The notes below the pieces were generated by a model that made no database searches, was not told where the DNA came from, and was given only the letters and a program-made list of their open reading frames with translations. A DNA stretch of 64,000 nt from an uncultured Bacilli bacterium (GTDB lineage Bacteria; Bacillota_I; Bacilli_A; RF39; UBA660), in the NCBI GenBank assembly GCA_934120265.1, contig CAKOTU010000001.1, positions 1-64,000 of the forward strand. The letters are read 5' to 3'. Of this stretch, positions 38,409 to 47,852 are shown piece by piece. The first letter of the stretch is position 1. Each line of letters begins with the position of its first letter. Both the position numbers and the translations under genes were made by a program.

Positions 38409-38433
38409 AAAAAACACCGTTTAGGTGCTTTTA
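38409..38433. terminator. Bidirectional terminator between the DinD-like and PF06541 genes
   Basis: AAAAAACACC and GGTGCTTTT form a stem with one mismatch, with T-runs on both strands. Confidence 0.65.
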
Positions 38434-38934
38434 TTTTGTATATTTTAAAATAGAAAAGATGTTATCAATAATAAATAATATAACTAAAGTATAAGTTAGC
38501 CATTTGGGAATTTTATTTACCAGCTTATCACTAATATCTTTGAAAAGATAAATAAATGCTAGAGCTAGAACACCCCAAACTAAAGATATTTCAATAGCAA
38601 CATATTTCCCCATAGCTAATTTAAATTTACTATAATTCCAAAAAGTAACATGAAATAAGTATTCAATTGTTATGCCACCAATCCATTCAATGATGGTAAG
38701 AGCAAGTGATACCCAAAGAAAAATAATTATTGATTGAATAATTTTATTTTTCTTTATGTTTTTAAAAACAAAATTAGAAATAAGTATAATAAGAATAATA
38801 CCTATACCATAAACTGGAGTCCATGGTCCATATAGATAACCACTGTTTCCACCGTTATGAATTAAAAACAAAAATATTGTTTCAAATAAATATCCAATAA
38901 TAGAATAAAGAAAGAAATAATTTAAATAGTACAT
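38431..38934 (-). CDS. PF06541-type (putative ABC transporter, CmpB) membrane protein
   Basis: The 167-residue protein has five membrane helices and starts YYLNYFFLYSIIGYLFETIF, with GYLYGPWTPVYGIG, both diagnostic for PF06541. It is annotated as ABC transporter type IV, but no ATPase is adjacent and the function is not known. It lies 42 bases downstream of the VanY-type gene on the same strand and may be co-transcribed with it. Confidence 0.85.
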   Translation of the reverse strand: MYYLNYFFLYSIIGYLFETIFLFLIHNGGNSGYLYGPWTPVYGIGIILIILISNFVFKNIKKNKIIQSIIIFLWVSLALTIIEWIGGITIEYLFHVTFWNYSKFKLAMGKYVAIEISLVWGVLALAFIYLFKDISDKLVNKIPKWLTYTLVILFIIDNIFSILKYTK

Positions 38935-38976
38935 AGTATCACCTTTATTATGGTGGAAAATAAATTAAATTATATA

Positions 38977-39660
38977 CTAATTTAAATTAATATATTTATC
39001 ATAGTATTCTTCAAGTGTTAATTTTTCATCATGTATTGTTTTAGCAACATCTTTTCCCACGTAACGATAATGCCAAGGTTCATATTTAAATTCAGTAATT
39101 TTTTCTTTTCCTTTAGGATATCTTAAAATAAACCCATATTTGTATGCATTTTCTTTCATCCATACAAATTCTTTAGAATTTTCAAATTCATCATAATCGC
39201 GATTAGATCCTTCTACATCAACAGCAAGCCCAGTTTGATGTTCGGAGTGTCCAGGACGAGCAGAACATTTATCTGCGTAATCTATGCCTTTTTCTTCTAC
39301 GTACATATTGTAAAGTTTGTCTTGGTATTCATAATCACGATAAGTAGAAACTGCAACAACTCTATATCCTAAGTTTTTAGCGTCTTTACTTAAAGTTTCA
39401 AAAGCAATTTTTGCTTCCTCCCTTAAATATTTATTTTCATTAGCGAATTCATTAGATATGGGCTCTAATTTACTAGGAACATAATTTTCAGGAAGTTTAT
39501 ATTCTTTATTAACCAAAACTAAATATATATCAGGCTCAGTAATAGTTTTGATATTTTTATAATAGCTATTACCTAAAAGATCAATATCTTTGGTATAGAA
39601 AATTAAGATAAGAACAGTTAAGACAGTATAAAAGCAAGCTTTAAATGTTTTAGTACTCAT
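38977..39660 (-). CDS. D-alanyl-D-alanine carboxypeptidase, VanY/M15 type
   Basis: The 227-residue protein has an N-terminal membrane anchor or signal (FYTVLTVLILIFYT) and a zinc M15B domain: STYRDYEYQDKLYN, ARPGHSEHQTGLAVDVEG (first zinc His and Asp) and EPWHYRYVG (catalytic Glu, last His). It trims the terminal D-Ala from peptidoglycan stems outside the membrane. No vancomycin-resistance genes are near, so it is a housekeeping or sporulation-type trimmer. Confidence 0.92.
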   Translation of the reverse strand: MSTKTFKACFYTVLTVLILIFYTKDIDLLGNSYYKNIKTITEPDIYLVLVNKEYKLPENYVPSKLEPISNEFANENKYLREEAKIAFETLSKDAKNLGYRVVAVSTYRDYEYQDKLYNMYVEEKGIDYADKCSARPGHSEHQTGLAVDVEGSNRDYDEFENSKEFVWMKENAYKYGFILRYPKGKEKITEFKYEPWHYRYVGKDVAKTIHDEKLTLEEYYDKYINLN

Positions 39661-39756
39661 TTTATCACCACTATATTATATGAACAAAATAATTAATTTG
39701 CCTCAATAAAATAAGACAAATTATTTGATGTATGATAAAATTAAAATGGTGATGAT

Positions 39757-40422
39757 ATGAACATAAATGATATTCTTAATAAAACTCGTAATGAGATAGT
39801 TTTAACCGAAGAAGAAGCAATGTATTTTTTAGATTACTATTGTACAAGGATAAAAAAAGCATATGGAATAGATAATTCTAATAAGTGTGATTATAAAGTT
39901 TGTTTTGCAACAACCAAGGATGTTGGAATTGAAATGATTATGCGAGGTGGTTTAAATGGGGCTTTATTAAATATTAATAGAGAATTAGATATACCTCTTA
40001 CACATTATTCAAATGTTATTGTTTTTTACGTAGATGGAAAAATAGTCCCATATCTAATAGATTTAACATATAATCAATTTTTTAAAGATTACAATGATGA
40101 TGATAATTATGTTTTTCTTGATAACTTTGTTGTTAATGAAAAGCAAAGATATTTAGTTGATAAACTAAATAAAGATGGATATGTGGAATTAGACGATGAA
40201 TTGTTAAGAATATACATAAATATGTTTTTAGATTTTTATGATGTTAAAGAAGCAAAACGTGATAATGCTTACCGCAATGTTATTGAAAGAATTGAAAAAG
40301 AGGCATTAATAAACATATCATCAATTAGACATATAAGGGAAGAAATTTTATTATTAACAAAGTTGCGCGATGAGATTTTAGCTGTAGTAGAAGAAAAAAC
40401 TAATGAAAGTAAAAAAATGTAA
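39757..40422 (+). CDS. Hypothetical protein, possible cysteine-protease/transglutaminase-like fold
   Basis: The 221-residue protein was not recognised by family. A Cys in FLDYYCTRIKKAYG, a His in IPLTHYSNVIVFYV and an Asp in VPYLIDLTYNQF occur in the order of transglutaminase-like and papain-like enzymes, and the His-strand-Asp spacing looks right. The C-terminal half is helical and charged. No signal peptide is present. SD GGTGATGAT precedes ATG. The enzyme reading is tentative. Confidence 0.6.
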   Translation: MNINDILNKTRNEIVLTEEEAMYFLDYYCTRIKKAYGIDNSNKCDYKVCFATTKDVGIEMIMRGGLNGALLNINRELDIPLTHYSNVIVFYVDGKIVPYLIDLTYNQFFKDYNDDDNYVFLDNFVVNEKQRYLVDKLNKDGYVELDDELLRIYINMFLDFYDVKEAKRDNAYRNVIERIEKEALINISSIRHIREEILLLTKLRDEILAVVEEKTNESKKM

Positions 40423-40611
40423 TAAGTTAATATTTATTACATTTTTTATTACTGAAATTTAATAATTGTCAAAAAGAAAAATGAATATTTGTTTGAGTAA
40501 CTATTACGATTTTAAAAAATATACGTTTGACAGATATTTTAGGAGAAGATATAATGCTTAGTGTGATTAAAGAGTGTTAAAAAAATAAACTTATAATATG
40601 AAAGGAGTTTT

Positions 40612-43191
40612 ATGTTAAAATTAAAAAATATAACAAAAATATATACAACTGGTAATGAAAAACTAAAAGCTTTAGATGGCATTGATATTACGTTTAGAAA
40701 ATCAGAGTTTGTTTCCATTTTGGGACCAAGTGGTTGTGGTAAAACAACTCTTCTAAACATTATTGGTGGCCTTGATAGATATACTTCAGGCGATCTTATT
40801 ATTAATGGTAAGTCAACCAAGTATTTCAAAGATCGAGACTGGGATAGTTATAGGAATTATTCAGTAGGTTTTGTTTTTCAAAATTATAACTTGATAGGGC
40901 ATCAAACTGTTTTATCTAATGTTGAGTTAGCTTTAACAATTTCTGGCGTATCGAAAAAAGAAAGAAGAAAAAGGGCTATTAAAGCTTTAGAAGAAGTAGG
41001 ATTAAAAAATCATATAAATAAAAAACCAAATCAATTATCTGGTGGACAGATGCAAAGAGTTGCTATTGCAAGAGCTTTAGTTAATAATCCAGATATTATT
41101 TTAGCAGATGAACCCACAGGAGCACTTGATACAAAGACGAGCATTCAAGTTATGGAAATTTTAAAAAAGATTTCTAAAGATAAATTAGTTATTATGGTTA
41201 CACATAATCCTGATTTAGCTCAAAAATATTCAAGTCGTATTATTAAAATTTTGGACGGTAAAATAATTGATGATTCTGATGAAGTAAAAGAAACTTCAAA
41301 AGAGGAAAAAGTAAATGATACTAAAAGAAGAACGTCTATGAAATTTTTTACTGCTTTACATTTGAGTTTAAATAATCTAATGACTAAAAAAGGTAGAACT
41401 ATTTTAACTTCTTTCGCGGGATCAATTGGAATTATTGGTATTGCTTTAATTCTTGCCATATCAACTGGTGTTCAAAATTATATCAATAAAGTAGAAGAAG
41501 ATACCTTATCTTCCTATCCTTTAACAATAGAGGAATCAACAATAGATATGAGTAGTATGATTGATACGATGATGGGTGAAAATAAAAGCTCTGAAAAAAG
41601 AGAAGAGGGAAAAATATATTCATCTGATATTATGGATGATTTGATGGCAAGTTTATCTAGTAAAATATCAACTAATAATTTAAAGGCTTTAAAAGAATAT
41701 ATTGAATCAGACACTAGTAAAATAAAAGAAAACAGTAATGCTATTAAATATAGTTATAATCTTGATATAAATTTATATAAAAGTGATACTGATAATGGTA
41801 TCGTAAAAGTTAATCCAAGTACTGTTTTAGAGACAATTGGAATGACTAATTCTTATAGTCAAATGATGTCTTCATCATCAATGATGGGTAATAATAATGT
41901 ATGTGAAGAATTAATTGACAACGATGAATTATTAAAATCACAATATGATTTATTAGCTGGTTTTTGGCCTACTAAATATAATGAGGTTGTTTTGATTGTA
42001 GGGAAAAATAATGAAATTAGCGATTATACTTTATATTCACTTGGATTAAAAGATCAAAATGAATTGAAATCAAAAATGAAAGCTATTCAAAATGGTGAGA
42101 AAGTTGAATCTGGTGAAGAGACTGTTTATAGTTATGATGAATTATTAAATCTATCATATAAACTAGTATTAAATTCAGATTATTATGTAAAAACTAATAA
42201 TTTATGGATTGATAAGTCAGAAGATGATTTATATATGAAACAAATTATTAAAGACGCAGAAGAAATAAAAGTAGTGGGTATTATAAAGCAAAATGATGAT
42301 TCAGTTGCAACATCTAAAAGTGGGCAAATAGGATATACTAGTGATTTAATGAAGTATGTTATTGATAAAACAAATAATTCTGATGTTGTAAAAGAACAAA
42401 AAGAAAATAAAGGAGTAAATGTCTTTACAGGATTAGAATTTCCAAAAGATGAATTAAATAGTGATTTTGATTATAATTCTTTATCTGATGAAGAAAAAAT
42501 AAAACTTAGTCAATTAAGCAGCGAAGAACTAGCTGAACTTATGGAAGCATACAAAAACAATAAAGATTCTAGTTATGAAAATAATTTAATAAAATTGGGT
42601 TCTGTAGATATATTATCACCATCAAGCATTAGCATCTATCCTAAAGATTTTGATTCAAAAAATAATCTGATAGATATTATTGAAGAATATAACAAGAATG
42701 CAAGAAACAATAATAAAGAAGAAAATGTTATTAATTATACTGATGTTATTGGAACAATGATGAAATCAGTTAGTCAAATAATTAATACTATTAGCTATGT
42801 TTTAATTGCATTTGTAGCTATATCACTTATTGTTTCATCTATTATGATTGGAATTATTACTTATATCTCTGTATTAGAAAGAACAAAGGAAATCGGTATC
42901 TTAAGAGCGATAGGGGCATCTAAAAAAGATATATCTAGGGTATTTAATGCAGAAACATTAATAGTTGGTTTTATATCTGGTGTTATTGGTATAATAATAA
43001 CAATGCTTCTTACTTTACCAATTAACGGTTTGATACATATGATAACAGGTGTTAGTATCGTTACTAGGGTTCCATTTAGTGCTGCTATAATTTTAGTTAT
43101 TATTAGTATGTTACTTACAATAGTAGCAGGATTAATTCCTTCTCGTATTGCATCAAAGAAAGATCCTGTAGTTGCACTTAGAACAGAGTAG
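40612..43191 (+). CDS. ABC transporter, fused ATPase and FtsX permease (MacB-like)
   Basis: The 859-residue protein joins an N-terminal ATPase (Walker [39 protein letters not shown]) to an FtsX permease. A first helix near 265-285 is followed by an outer domain of about 430 residues, then three helices near 725-850 with LERTKEIGILRAIGASKKDI. Such proteins usually export peptides, lipoproteins or antimicrobials with a partner; none is adjacent. The ATG follows AAAGGAG. The 189-base gap before it holds no other gene. Confidence 0.93.
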   Translation: MLKLKNITKIYTTGNEKLKALDGIDITFRKSEFVSILGPSGCGKTTLLNIIGGLDRYTSGDLIINGKSTKYFKDRDWDSYRNYSVGFVFQNYNLIGHQTVLSNVELALTISGVSKKERRKRAIKALEEVGLKNHINKKPNQLSGGQMQRVAIARALVNNPDIILADEPTGALDTKTSIQVMEILKKISKDKLVIMVTHNPDLAQKYSSRIIKILDGKIIDDSDEVKETSKEEKVNDTKRRTSMKFFTALHLSLNNLMTKKGRTILTSFAGSIGIIGIALILAISTGVQNYINKVEEDTLSSYPLTIEESTIDMSSMIDTMMGENKSSEKREEGKIYSSDIMDDLMASLSSKISTNNLKALKEYIESDTSKIKENSNAIKYSYNLDINLYKSDTDNGIVKVNPSTVLETIGMTNSYSQMMSSSSMMGNNNVCEELIDNDELLKSQYDLLAGFWPTKYNEVVLIVGKNNEISDYTLYSLGLKDQNELKSKMKAIQNGEKVESGEETVYSYDELLNLSYKLVLNSDYYVKTNNLWIDKSEDDLYMKQIIKDAEEIKVVGIIKQNDDSVATSKSGQIGYTSDLMKYVIDKTNNSDVVKEQKENKGVNVFTGLEFPKDELNSDFDYNSLSDEEKIKLSQLSSEELAELMEAYKNNKDSSYENNLIKLGSVDILSPSSISIYPKDFDSKNNLIDIIEEYNKNARNNNKEENVINYTDVIGTMMKSVSQIINTISYVLIAFVAISLIVSSIMIGIITYISVLERTKEIGILRAIGASKKDISRVFNAETLIVGFISGVIGIIITMLLTLPINGLIHMITGVSIVTRVPFSAAIILVIISMLLTIVAGLIPSRIASKKDPVVALRTE

Positions 43192-43201
43192 GTGGAAATG
43201 G

Positions 43202-43231
43202 AAAAAACGACTTGTAAAAGGTCGTTTTTAT
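43202..43231 (+). terminator. Terminator after the MacB-like gene
   Basis: AAAAACGAC and GTCGTTTTT pair across TTGTAAAAG. Confidence 0.88.
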
Positions 43232-43274
43232 GTTACTATGTCTTTAACAAGAAAACTTGCATAAAATAAAAAAG

Positions 43275-43352
43275 AACACTTAATTTTCGCATGTTGAGTG
43301 TTGCCTATTAATAGGGTATCACCTAAATCATTGCTGAGTTAGGTGATTTTTT
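43275..43352 (+). ncRNA. Possible small structured RNA (three hairpins)
   Basis: Three hairpins follow one another: AACACT/AGTGTT (43275-43302), CCTAT/ATAGG (43304-43315) and ATCACCTAA/TTAGGTGAT (43318-43347) with a T-run. The MacB-like gene already has its own terminator at 43202, so this second unit is unexplained by it. A clear promoter was not found, and the family is unknown. Confidence 0.4.
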
Positions 43353-43406
43353 CTTTCTTAGATTTACATCTTTTATAATAAATGTTAAAATATAAGTGGT
43401 GATGAT

Positions 43407-43838
43407 ATGAAAAAGTATTTTAAATTAATTGGTATTCCATTTTTGATTGCGGTAGCGATTTTTCTGTTTATTAGATTTATTTGGTTACCAGAATTCAAAT
43501 TTAAAGATATGACGGTTGATGAATATGTAAACCTTTATAATTCTAATGGTGAAGGGGTTATTTATGTAACTAAAGAAGATGCTGTTATGAAAGATGAATT
43601 TGAAGAAGTTATTGGTTCTAATTTTCATAATAAAAAAGTAGAAGTTTATAAACTAGATTTAACTAATGTATCCGGTGATGATGAACAAAAATTTATTGAT
43701 GCAAATGAATTTACAGATGATTCATTTGTTATACCAATGTTAATATATGTTAAAGATGGAAGCGTTAAGGATGCTATTTTAGGATATGCTCCTGATTATA
43801 AAGTAGAAGAGTTTATTCAAAATAACAACATAGAATAG
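43407..43838 (+). CDS. Membrane-anchored thioredoxin-fold-like protein
   Basis: The 143-residue protein has an N-terminal membrane anchor (LIGIPFLIAVAIFLFIRFIW), then a domain with VIYVTKEDAVMKDEFEEVIG, VEVYKLDLTN, SFVIPMLIYVKDGSVKDAILGY that follows the thioredoxin strand order, including the cis-Pro region (VIPM). No CxxC pair is present, so it is not an oxidoreductase of the usual kind. It ends 7 bases before tex. A TAAAAT box lies 15 bases before ATG. Confidence 0.7.
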   Translation: MKKYFKLIGIPFLIAVAIFLFIRFIWLPEFKFKDMTVDEYVNLYNSNGEGVIYVTKEDAVMKDEFEEVIGSNFHNKKVEVYKLDLTNVSGDDEQKFIDANEFTDDSFVIPMLIYVKDGSVKDAILGYAPDYKVEEFIQNNNIE

Positions 43839-43845
43839 GTGAATT

Positions 43846-45990
43846 ATGAACGATTTAATTATTAAAGAAATAAGTACTAATTTAAACATTAAAGATAGTA
43901 GCGTTAAAGCTACTTTAAAATTATTAAGTGAAGGTAATACTATTCCTTTTATTGCTCGTTATCGTAAAGAAGCAACTAATTCTTTGAATGAAGAGCAAAT
44001 TAGGGCTATAAATGAATATTATATCTATCAAGTAAATTTATTAAAGAGAAAAGAAGATGTACTTAGATTAATTGATGAAAAAGGCTTGCTAACGGAAGAA
44101 TTAAAAAATAAAATTATGAGTTGTACTAAACTTGTTGAAGTAGAAGATTTATATAGACCTTATAAAGAAAAGAAAAAAACAAAAGCAACTGATGCTATTA
44201 ATAATGGACTTGAACCACTTGCTAAAAAGATTATGTCATTTCCTTTGAATGGAACTATTTCTGAACTTGCTAAATCATACATCAATGATAAAGTTAAAAA
44301 TATTGATGAAGCTTTAACTGGTGCTAAATATATCATAGCTGAATGGATAAGCGATAATGCATATATTAGAAAAAACATTAGAAGAATAACTTTTAACAGT
44401 GGTGTTATTACAAGCAAGAAAAAGAAAAGTGCAGTAGATGATAATAAAGTATATGAAATGTATTATGATTATAAAGAAAATGTAAAGTATATAAAACCAC
44501 ACCGAGTTTTGGCTTTAAACCGTGGTGAAAAAGAAAATATATTAAGTGTTAATATTGAAATCGATTTAAAAGAAATCATTTCGTTTATAAGTAAGAATGT
44601 TATAAAAAATGATAAGTCATTCGTTACTGATATTGTAAACGAGGCTATTGAAGACAGTTATAAGAGATTAATTGCTCCAAGTATTGAAAGAGAGATAAGA
44701 AGTGAACTTACTGAAAAAGCTGATGAAGTAGCAATTGATTCATTTGGTAAAAATTTGGAAAATTTATTATTACAACCACCAATGAAAGATAAAATGATTT
44801 TAGGACTTGACCCTGCATATCGTACTGGTTGTAAGTTAGCTGTTATTGATTATACAGGTAAAAAGTTGGATATTAAAGTTATATATCCACATGAACCACA
44901 TAAAAAATATGAAGAAGCAAAAAAGATAATGCTAGATTTAATTGATAAGTATAATATTGATATTATTGCTATAGGTAATGGTACAGCTAGTCGTGAAAGT
45001 GAAGCTTTTGTTGCAGATGTTATATCAAGTTCCAAAAGAAAACTTGAGTACATAATTGTAAGTGAAGCTGGTGCCAGTGTTTATTCTGCTAGTAAACTTG
45101 CTATATCCGAGTTTCCAGATTTGCATGTTGAAGAAAGAAGTGCTATAAGTATTGCCAGAAGACTTCAAGACCCTTTAGCAGAGCTTGTTAAAATAGATCC
45201 TGAAAGTATTGGTGTTGGTCTTTATCAACATGATGTATCAAATAAAAGATTGAAGGAGTCACTTGACTTTGTAGTTAGCAAGTCAGTAAACCAAGTTGGA
45301 GTAAATGTTAATACAGCTAGTCCATTCTTACTTAAGTATGTGTCTGGTCTTACTAGTAAAGTTATTGATAAAATAATAAATTTAAGAGAAACAAAAGGAA
45401 AAATTTTATCACGAATTGAGTTAGAAAAGGTATTAACTCCAAAAACTTATGAGCAAGCCATAGGATTTTTAAGGATTGTTGATGGAAAAAATGTTTTAGA
45501 TGAAACAGGAATTCACCCAGAAAGTTATAATGTAACTTTAAAACTTTTAGATAAATTAGGTCTTTCACTAGATGATATTGGTTCTAAACAAATAATTAAA
45601 AAGTTAGATGAAATTGATATAGAAAATATGGCTAAAGAGTTAAGTACAGATATTTATACACTAGATGATATTGTTAAGTGTTTAAAAAATCCAATGCGTG
45701 ATCCAAGAGATGAAATGCCAAAACCACTTCTTAGAAGTGATATCCTACATTTAGAAGATTTAAAAGTAGGTATGAAGTTACAAGGTACAGTTCGTAATGT
45801 AGCGCCATTTGGAGTATTTATTGATATTGGTCTTAAAAATGATGGACTAGCCCACGTATCAAAACTTAGCAAAGAGTTTGTCAAAGATCCAATGGATGTT
45901 GTAAGCGTTGGTGATATCGTTGATTGTTATGTAGATGAAATATTTATGGATAAAAATAAAGTAGCTCTTTCGTTAATTGAACCAAAATAG
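43846..45990 (+). CDS. tex: Tex family S1 RNA-binding protein
   Basis: The 714-residue protein has Tex architecture: an N-terminal helical part (TIPFIARYRKEATNSLNEEQ, VEDLYRPYKEKKKTKA), a YqgF/RuvX-like domain (ILGLDPAYRTGCKLAVID), helix-hairpin-helix motifs (VGVNVNTASPFLLKYVSGL) and a C-terminal S1 domain (GMKLQGTVRNVAPFGVFIDIG). Tex binds nucleic acid and affects transcription. It forms a close cluster with the small membrane protein before it and two lipoproteins after it. Confidence 0.96.
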   Translation: MNDLIIKEISTNLNIKDSSVKATLKLLSEGNTIPFIARYRKEATNSLNEEQIRAINEYYIYQVNLLKRKEDVLRLIDEKGLLTEELKNKIMSCTKLVEVEDLYRPYKEKKKTKATDAINNGLEPLAKKIMSFPLNGTISELAKSYINDKVKNIDEALTGAKYIIAEWISDNAYIRKNIRRITFNSGVITSKKKKSAVDDNKVYEMYYDYKENVKYIKPHRVLALNRGEKENILSVNIEIDLKEIISFISKNVIKNDKSFVTDIVNEAIEDSYKRLIAPSIEREIRSELTEKADEVAIDSFGKNLENLLLQPPMKDKMILGLDPAYRTGCKLAVIDYTGKKLDIKVIYPHEPHKKYEEAKKIMLDLIDKYNIDIIAIGNGTASRESEAFVADVISSSKRKLEYIIVSEAGASVYSASKLAISEFPDLHVEERSAISIARRLQDPLAELVKIDPESIGVGLYQHDVSNKRLKESLDFVVSKSVNQVGVNVNTASPFLLKYVSGLTSKVIDKIINLRETKGKILSRIELEKVLTPKTYEQAIGFLRIVDGKNVLDETGIHPESYNVTLKLLDKLGLSLDDIGSKQIIKKLDEIDIENMAKELSTDIYTLDDIVKCLKNPMRDPRDEMPKPLLRSDILHLEDLKVGMKLQGTVRNVAPFGVFIDIGLKNDGLAHVSKLSKEFVKDPMDVVSVGDIVDCYVDEIFMDKNKVALSLIEPK

Positions 45991-46001
45991 GAGATGATAA
46001 T

Positions 46002-46433
46002 TTGAAAAAATTAATATTTGCATTATTATTTTGTTTATTATTAACTGGATGTTTTGGCGAAACTGGTAGTGGAATCATTACTAAGACATGTACCAAAACT
46101 ATAGAAGAAGAAGGGCTAACTATAACAGAAGAACGTGTTATTAAAAATGAAAATAATAATATCATAGTGGTTATCTTTCGTGATATAATAACAAATAATG
46201 GTGATGATAATTATTTTAAGGCGTTAAAAAACAGTTATACATCAGAAGTTAATAGTTTAAATGAAAGTAATGTTTTATCTACTATCGATAACGAAAAAGA
46301 TAAAGAGTTAATTGTAACTTATAATTTTAATTACAAAGATTTAGATGAAGAAATAAAGGAAAAATATGATTTAACAGATTTAAATCACAATCAAATAAAG
46401 AAATATGAAGAAGAAGGATTTAAGTGTAAGTAG
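46002..46433 (+). CDS. Lipoprotein, possibly DUF1307/YehR-like
   Basis: The 143-residue protein starts at TTG, supported by AGGAGATGATAA. Its signal peptide ends in the lipobox LLTGC, so it is anchored to the outer face of the membrane. The mature part (TKTCTKTIEEEGLTITEERVI) recalls the YehR/DUF1307 family, but the match is not certain. The next gene starts 8 bases later and is also a lipoprotein. Confidence 0.75.
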   Translation: MKKLIFALLFCLLLTGCFGETGSGIITKTCTKTIEEEGLTITEERVIKNENNNIIVVIFRDIITNNGDDNYFKALKNSYTSEVNSLNESNVLSTIDNEKDKELIVTYNFNYKDLDEEIKEKYDLTDLNHNQIKKYEEEGFKCK

Positions 46434-46441
46434 GAGGAATT

Positions 46442-47014
46442 ATGAAAAAGATTTTAAGTATATTGAGTTGTTTAGTATTGTTAGTTATTATAACTGGATG
46501 TGGAAGTAATAAGAATGATAATGATGCTTTAAAATTTAAAAATGAGTATGAAGCATTAAACAGTAGTTCAGTTAAGATGGATATTAGTGAAAGCAATCCT
46601 ATTAAATACGCTACTTTTGATGAAATAGTGGAAGTTTTAACAAAAGGTACAGGAGTTGTGTACTTTGGTTTCCCAGGATGCCCTTGGTGTAGAAACGTTA
46701 TACCTGTTTTATTTGATGTAGCAAAAGAAAATAATGTAGATACAATTTATTATTTTAATCCACGTGAAATAAGAAGTAGTGGTGATGATGCATATCAAAA
46801 ACTTATTACTATTTTAAATGATTATCTAGAAGAAAATGATGAAGGTGTAAAGACTTTATATGTTCCAGATGTTTATTTTATTAAAGATGGAAAAATAATG
46901 GGAAATCATTTATCTACAGTTGATTCACAAAATGATCCATATACAGCACTAACTGAAGAACAAACTACAGAACTAAAAAATATATATCAAGAATTATTTG
47001 ACAAAATAAAGTAG
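46442..47014 (+). CDS. Thioredoxin-like lipoprotein
   Basis: The 190-residue protein has a signal peptide with lipobox VIITGC, then a thioredoxin fold: GVVYFGFPGCPWCRNVIPVLFDVA with active-site CPWC, and TLYVPDVYFIKDGKIMGNHL with the cis-Pro. It is probably a surface thiol oxidoreductase acting on secreted proteins. SD AGGAGG lies before ATG; a terminator follows. It differs from the CxxC-lacking protein at 43407 in having a complete redox pair. Confidence 0.9.
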   Translation: MKKILSILSCLVLLVIITGCGSNKNDNDALKFKNEYEALNSSSVKMDISESNPIKYATFDEIVEVLTKGTGVVYFGFPGCPWCRNVIPVLFDVAKENNVDTIYYFNPREIRSSGDDAYQKLITILNDYLEENDEGVKTLYVPDVYFIKDGKIMGNHLSTVDSQNDPYTALTEEQTTELKNIYQELFDKIK

Positions 47015-47032
47015 ACATATTCTACTTTTTTT
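47008..47032 (+). terminator. Terminator after the thioredoxin-like gene
   Basis: AAAGTAGA (47008-47015) pairs with TCTACTTT (47021-47028), then a T-run. Confidence 0.9.
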
Positions 47033-47058
47033 GTTAGAATATACCGAAGGTGATTGCG

Positions 47059-47787
47059 ATGGAGAAAAAGCAAATAAGCGATATTAGATGTAAGGGAAGA
47101 TTAATTTTTTTTAATATTAGTAACAATTCAAGGTTATATTTGAAAAACGATGAATTATTAAAATTTTCTCCCGGAATAAAAAACGGTGATAAATTTGAAA
47201 CAATTATTAATAAAGTTAGTGGTAATGAGTCTTTTTCTCAAATAAATTATTTATTATACAGTCAAGAAAAAATAAGAGGATATTCGATGCGTTTTTATAG
47301 AGGTGCTAAAAACTTGAAACGGCTATCGAACAGATCATTCTCACTAAAAAAAGAGGACTGTTGTAAAATTCAAAAAGCTTTTGATTTTATGACTGAAAAT
47401 AGTTTACATTATGATGATGTACATCGAAAAAATTTTATGATTACTAGGTCAGGACAATTAATAGTTGTTGATTTAGAATCTTTAAGTGATTCAAAAGTAA
47501 AAGAAGTGGCTTCTAAAAATAATGAAATGGCTTCAGTGTTATCTTTATCATACTTATATAATATAGAGGTTAATGAAATTTTAGCATTAATAAGAAATAG
47601 GTCATCATTTTTAGTTAATGGTAATGAATTGTTATTTGACTATTTCTATAATTTAAATGAAAATAGTGATCTTCAAGAGTTATTGAAATTAGTTTCTATT
47701 GAAGATATTGAGGCAAATAGAAAGCAATTAAAAAGGGATTCAAAAGTTCTAAGTAAAAATGAATATTTTAGAAAATATTATTACTAA
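47059..47787 (+). CDS. Protein-kinase-fold-like protein
   Basis: This is a roughly 242-residue protein. LHYDDVHRKNFMITRSGQLIVVDLESL shows the kinase pattern of a catalytic-loop HxD-like motif with Asn, then a DFG-like Asp in VVDLES. The N-lobe lysine loop is poorly conserved, so it may be a divergent or inactive kinase. ATG 47059 is preferred over GTG 47050, as GAAGGTGATTGCG lies before it. Other kinase-fold proteins in this size range act on sugars, antibiotics or lipids. Substrate unknown. Confidence 0.65.
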   Translation: MEKKQISDIRCKGRLIFFNISNNSRLYLKNDELLKFSPGIKNGDKFETIINKVSGNESFSQINYLLYSQEKIRGYSMRFYRGAKNLKRLSNRSFSLKKEDCCKIQKAFDFMTENSLHYDDVHRKNFMITRSGQLIVVDLESLSDSKVKEVASKNNEMASVLSLSYLYNIEVNEILALIRNRSSFLVNGNELLFDYFYNLNENSDLQELLKLVSIEDIEANRKQLKRDSKVLSKNEYFRKYYY

Positions 47788-47806
47788 GGATATGAATTCC
47801 TTTTTT
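47786..47806 (+). terminator. Terminator after the kinase-like gene
   Basis: AAGGA and TCCTT form a short stem followed by T; it overlaps the stop codon. Weak stem. Confidence 0.55.
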
Positions 47807-47852
47807 GATGTAAAAAAGAGGAATATGTGGTAAAATGTATATGGTGATTAAA

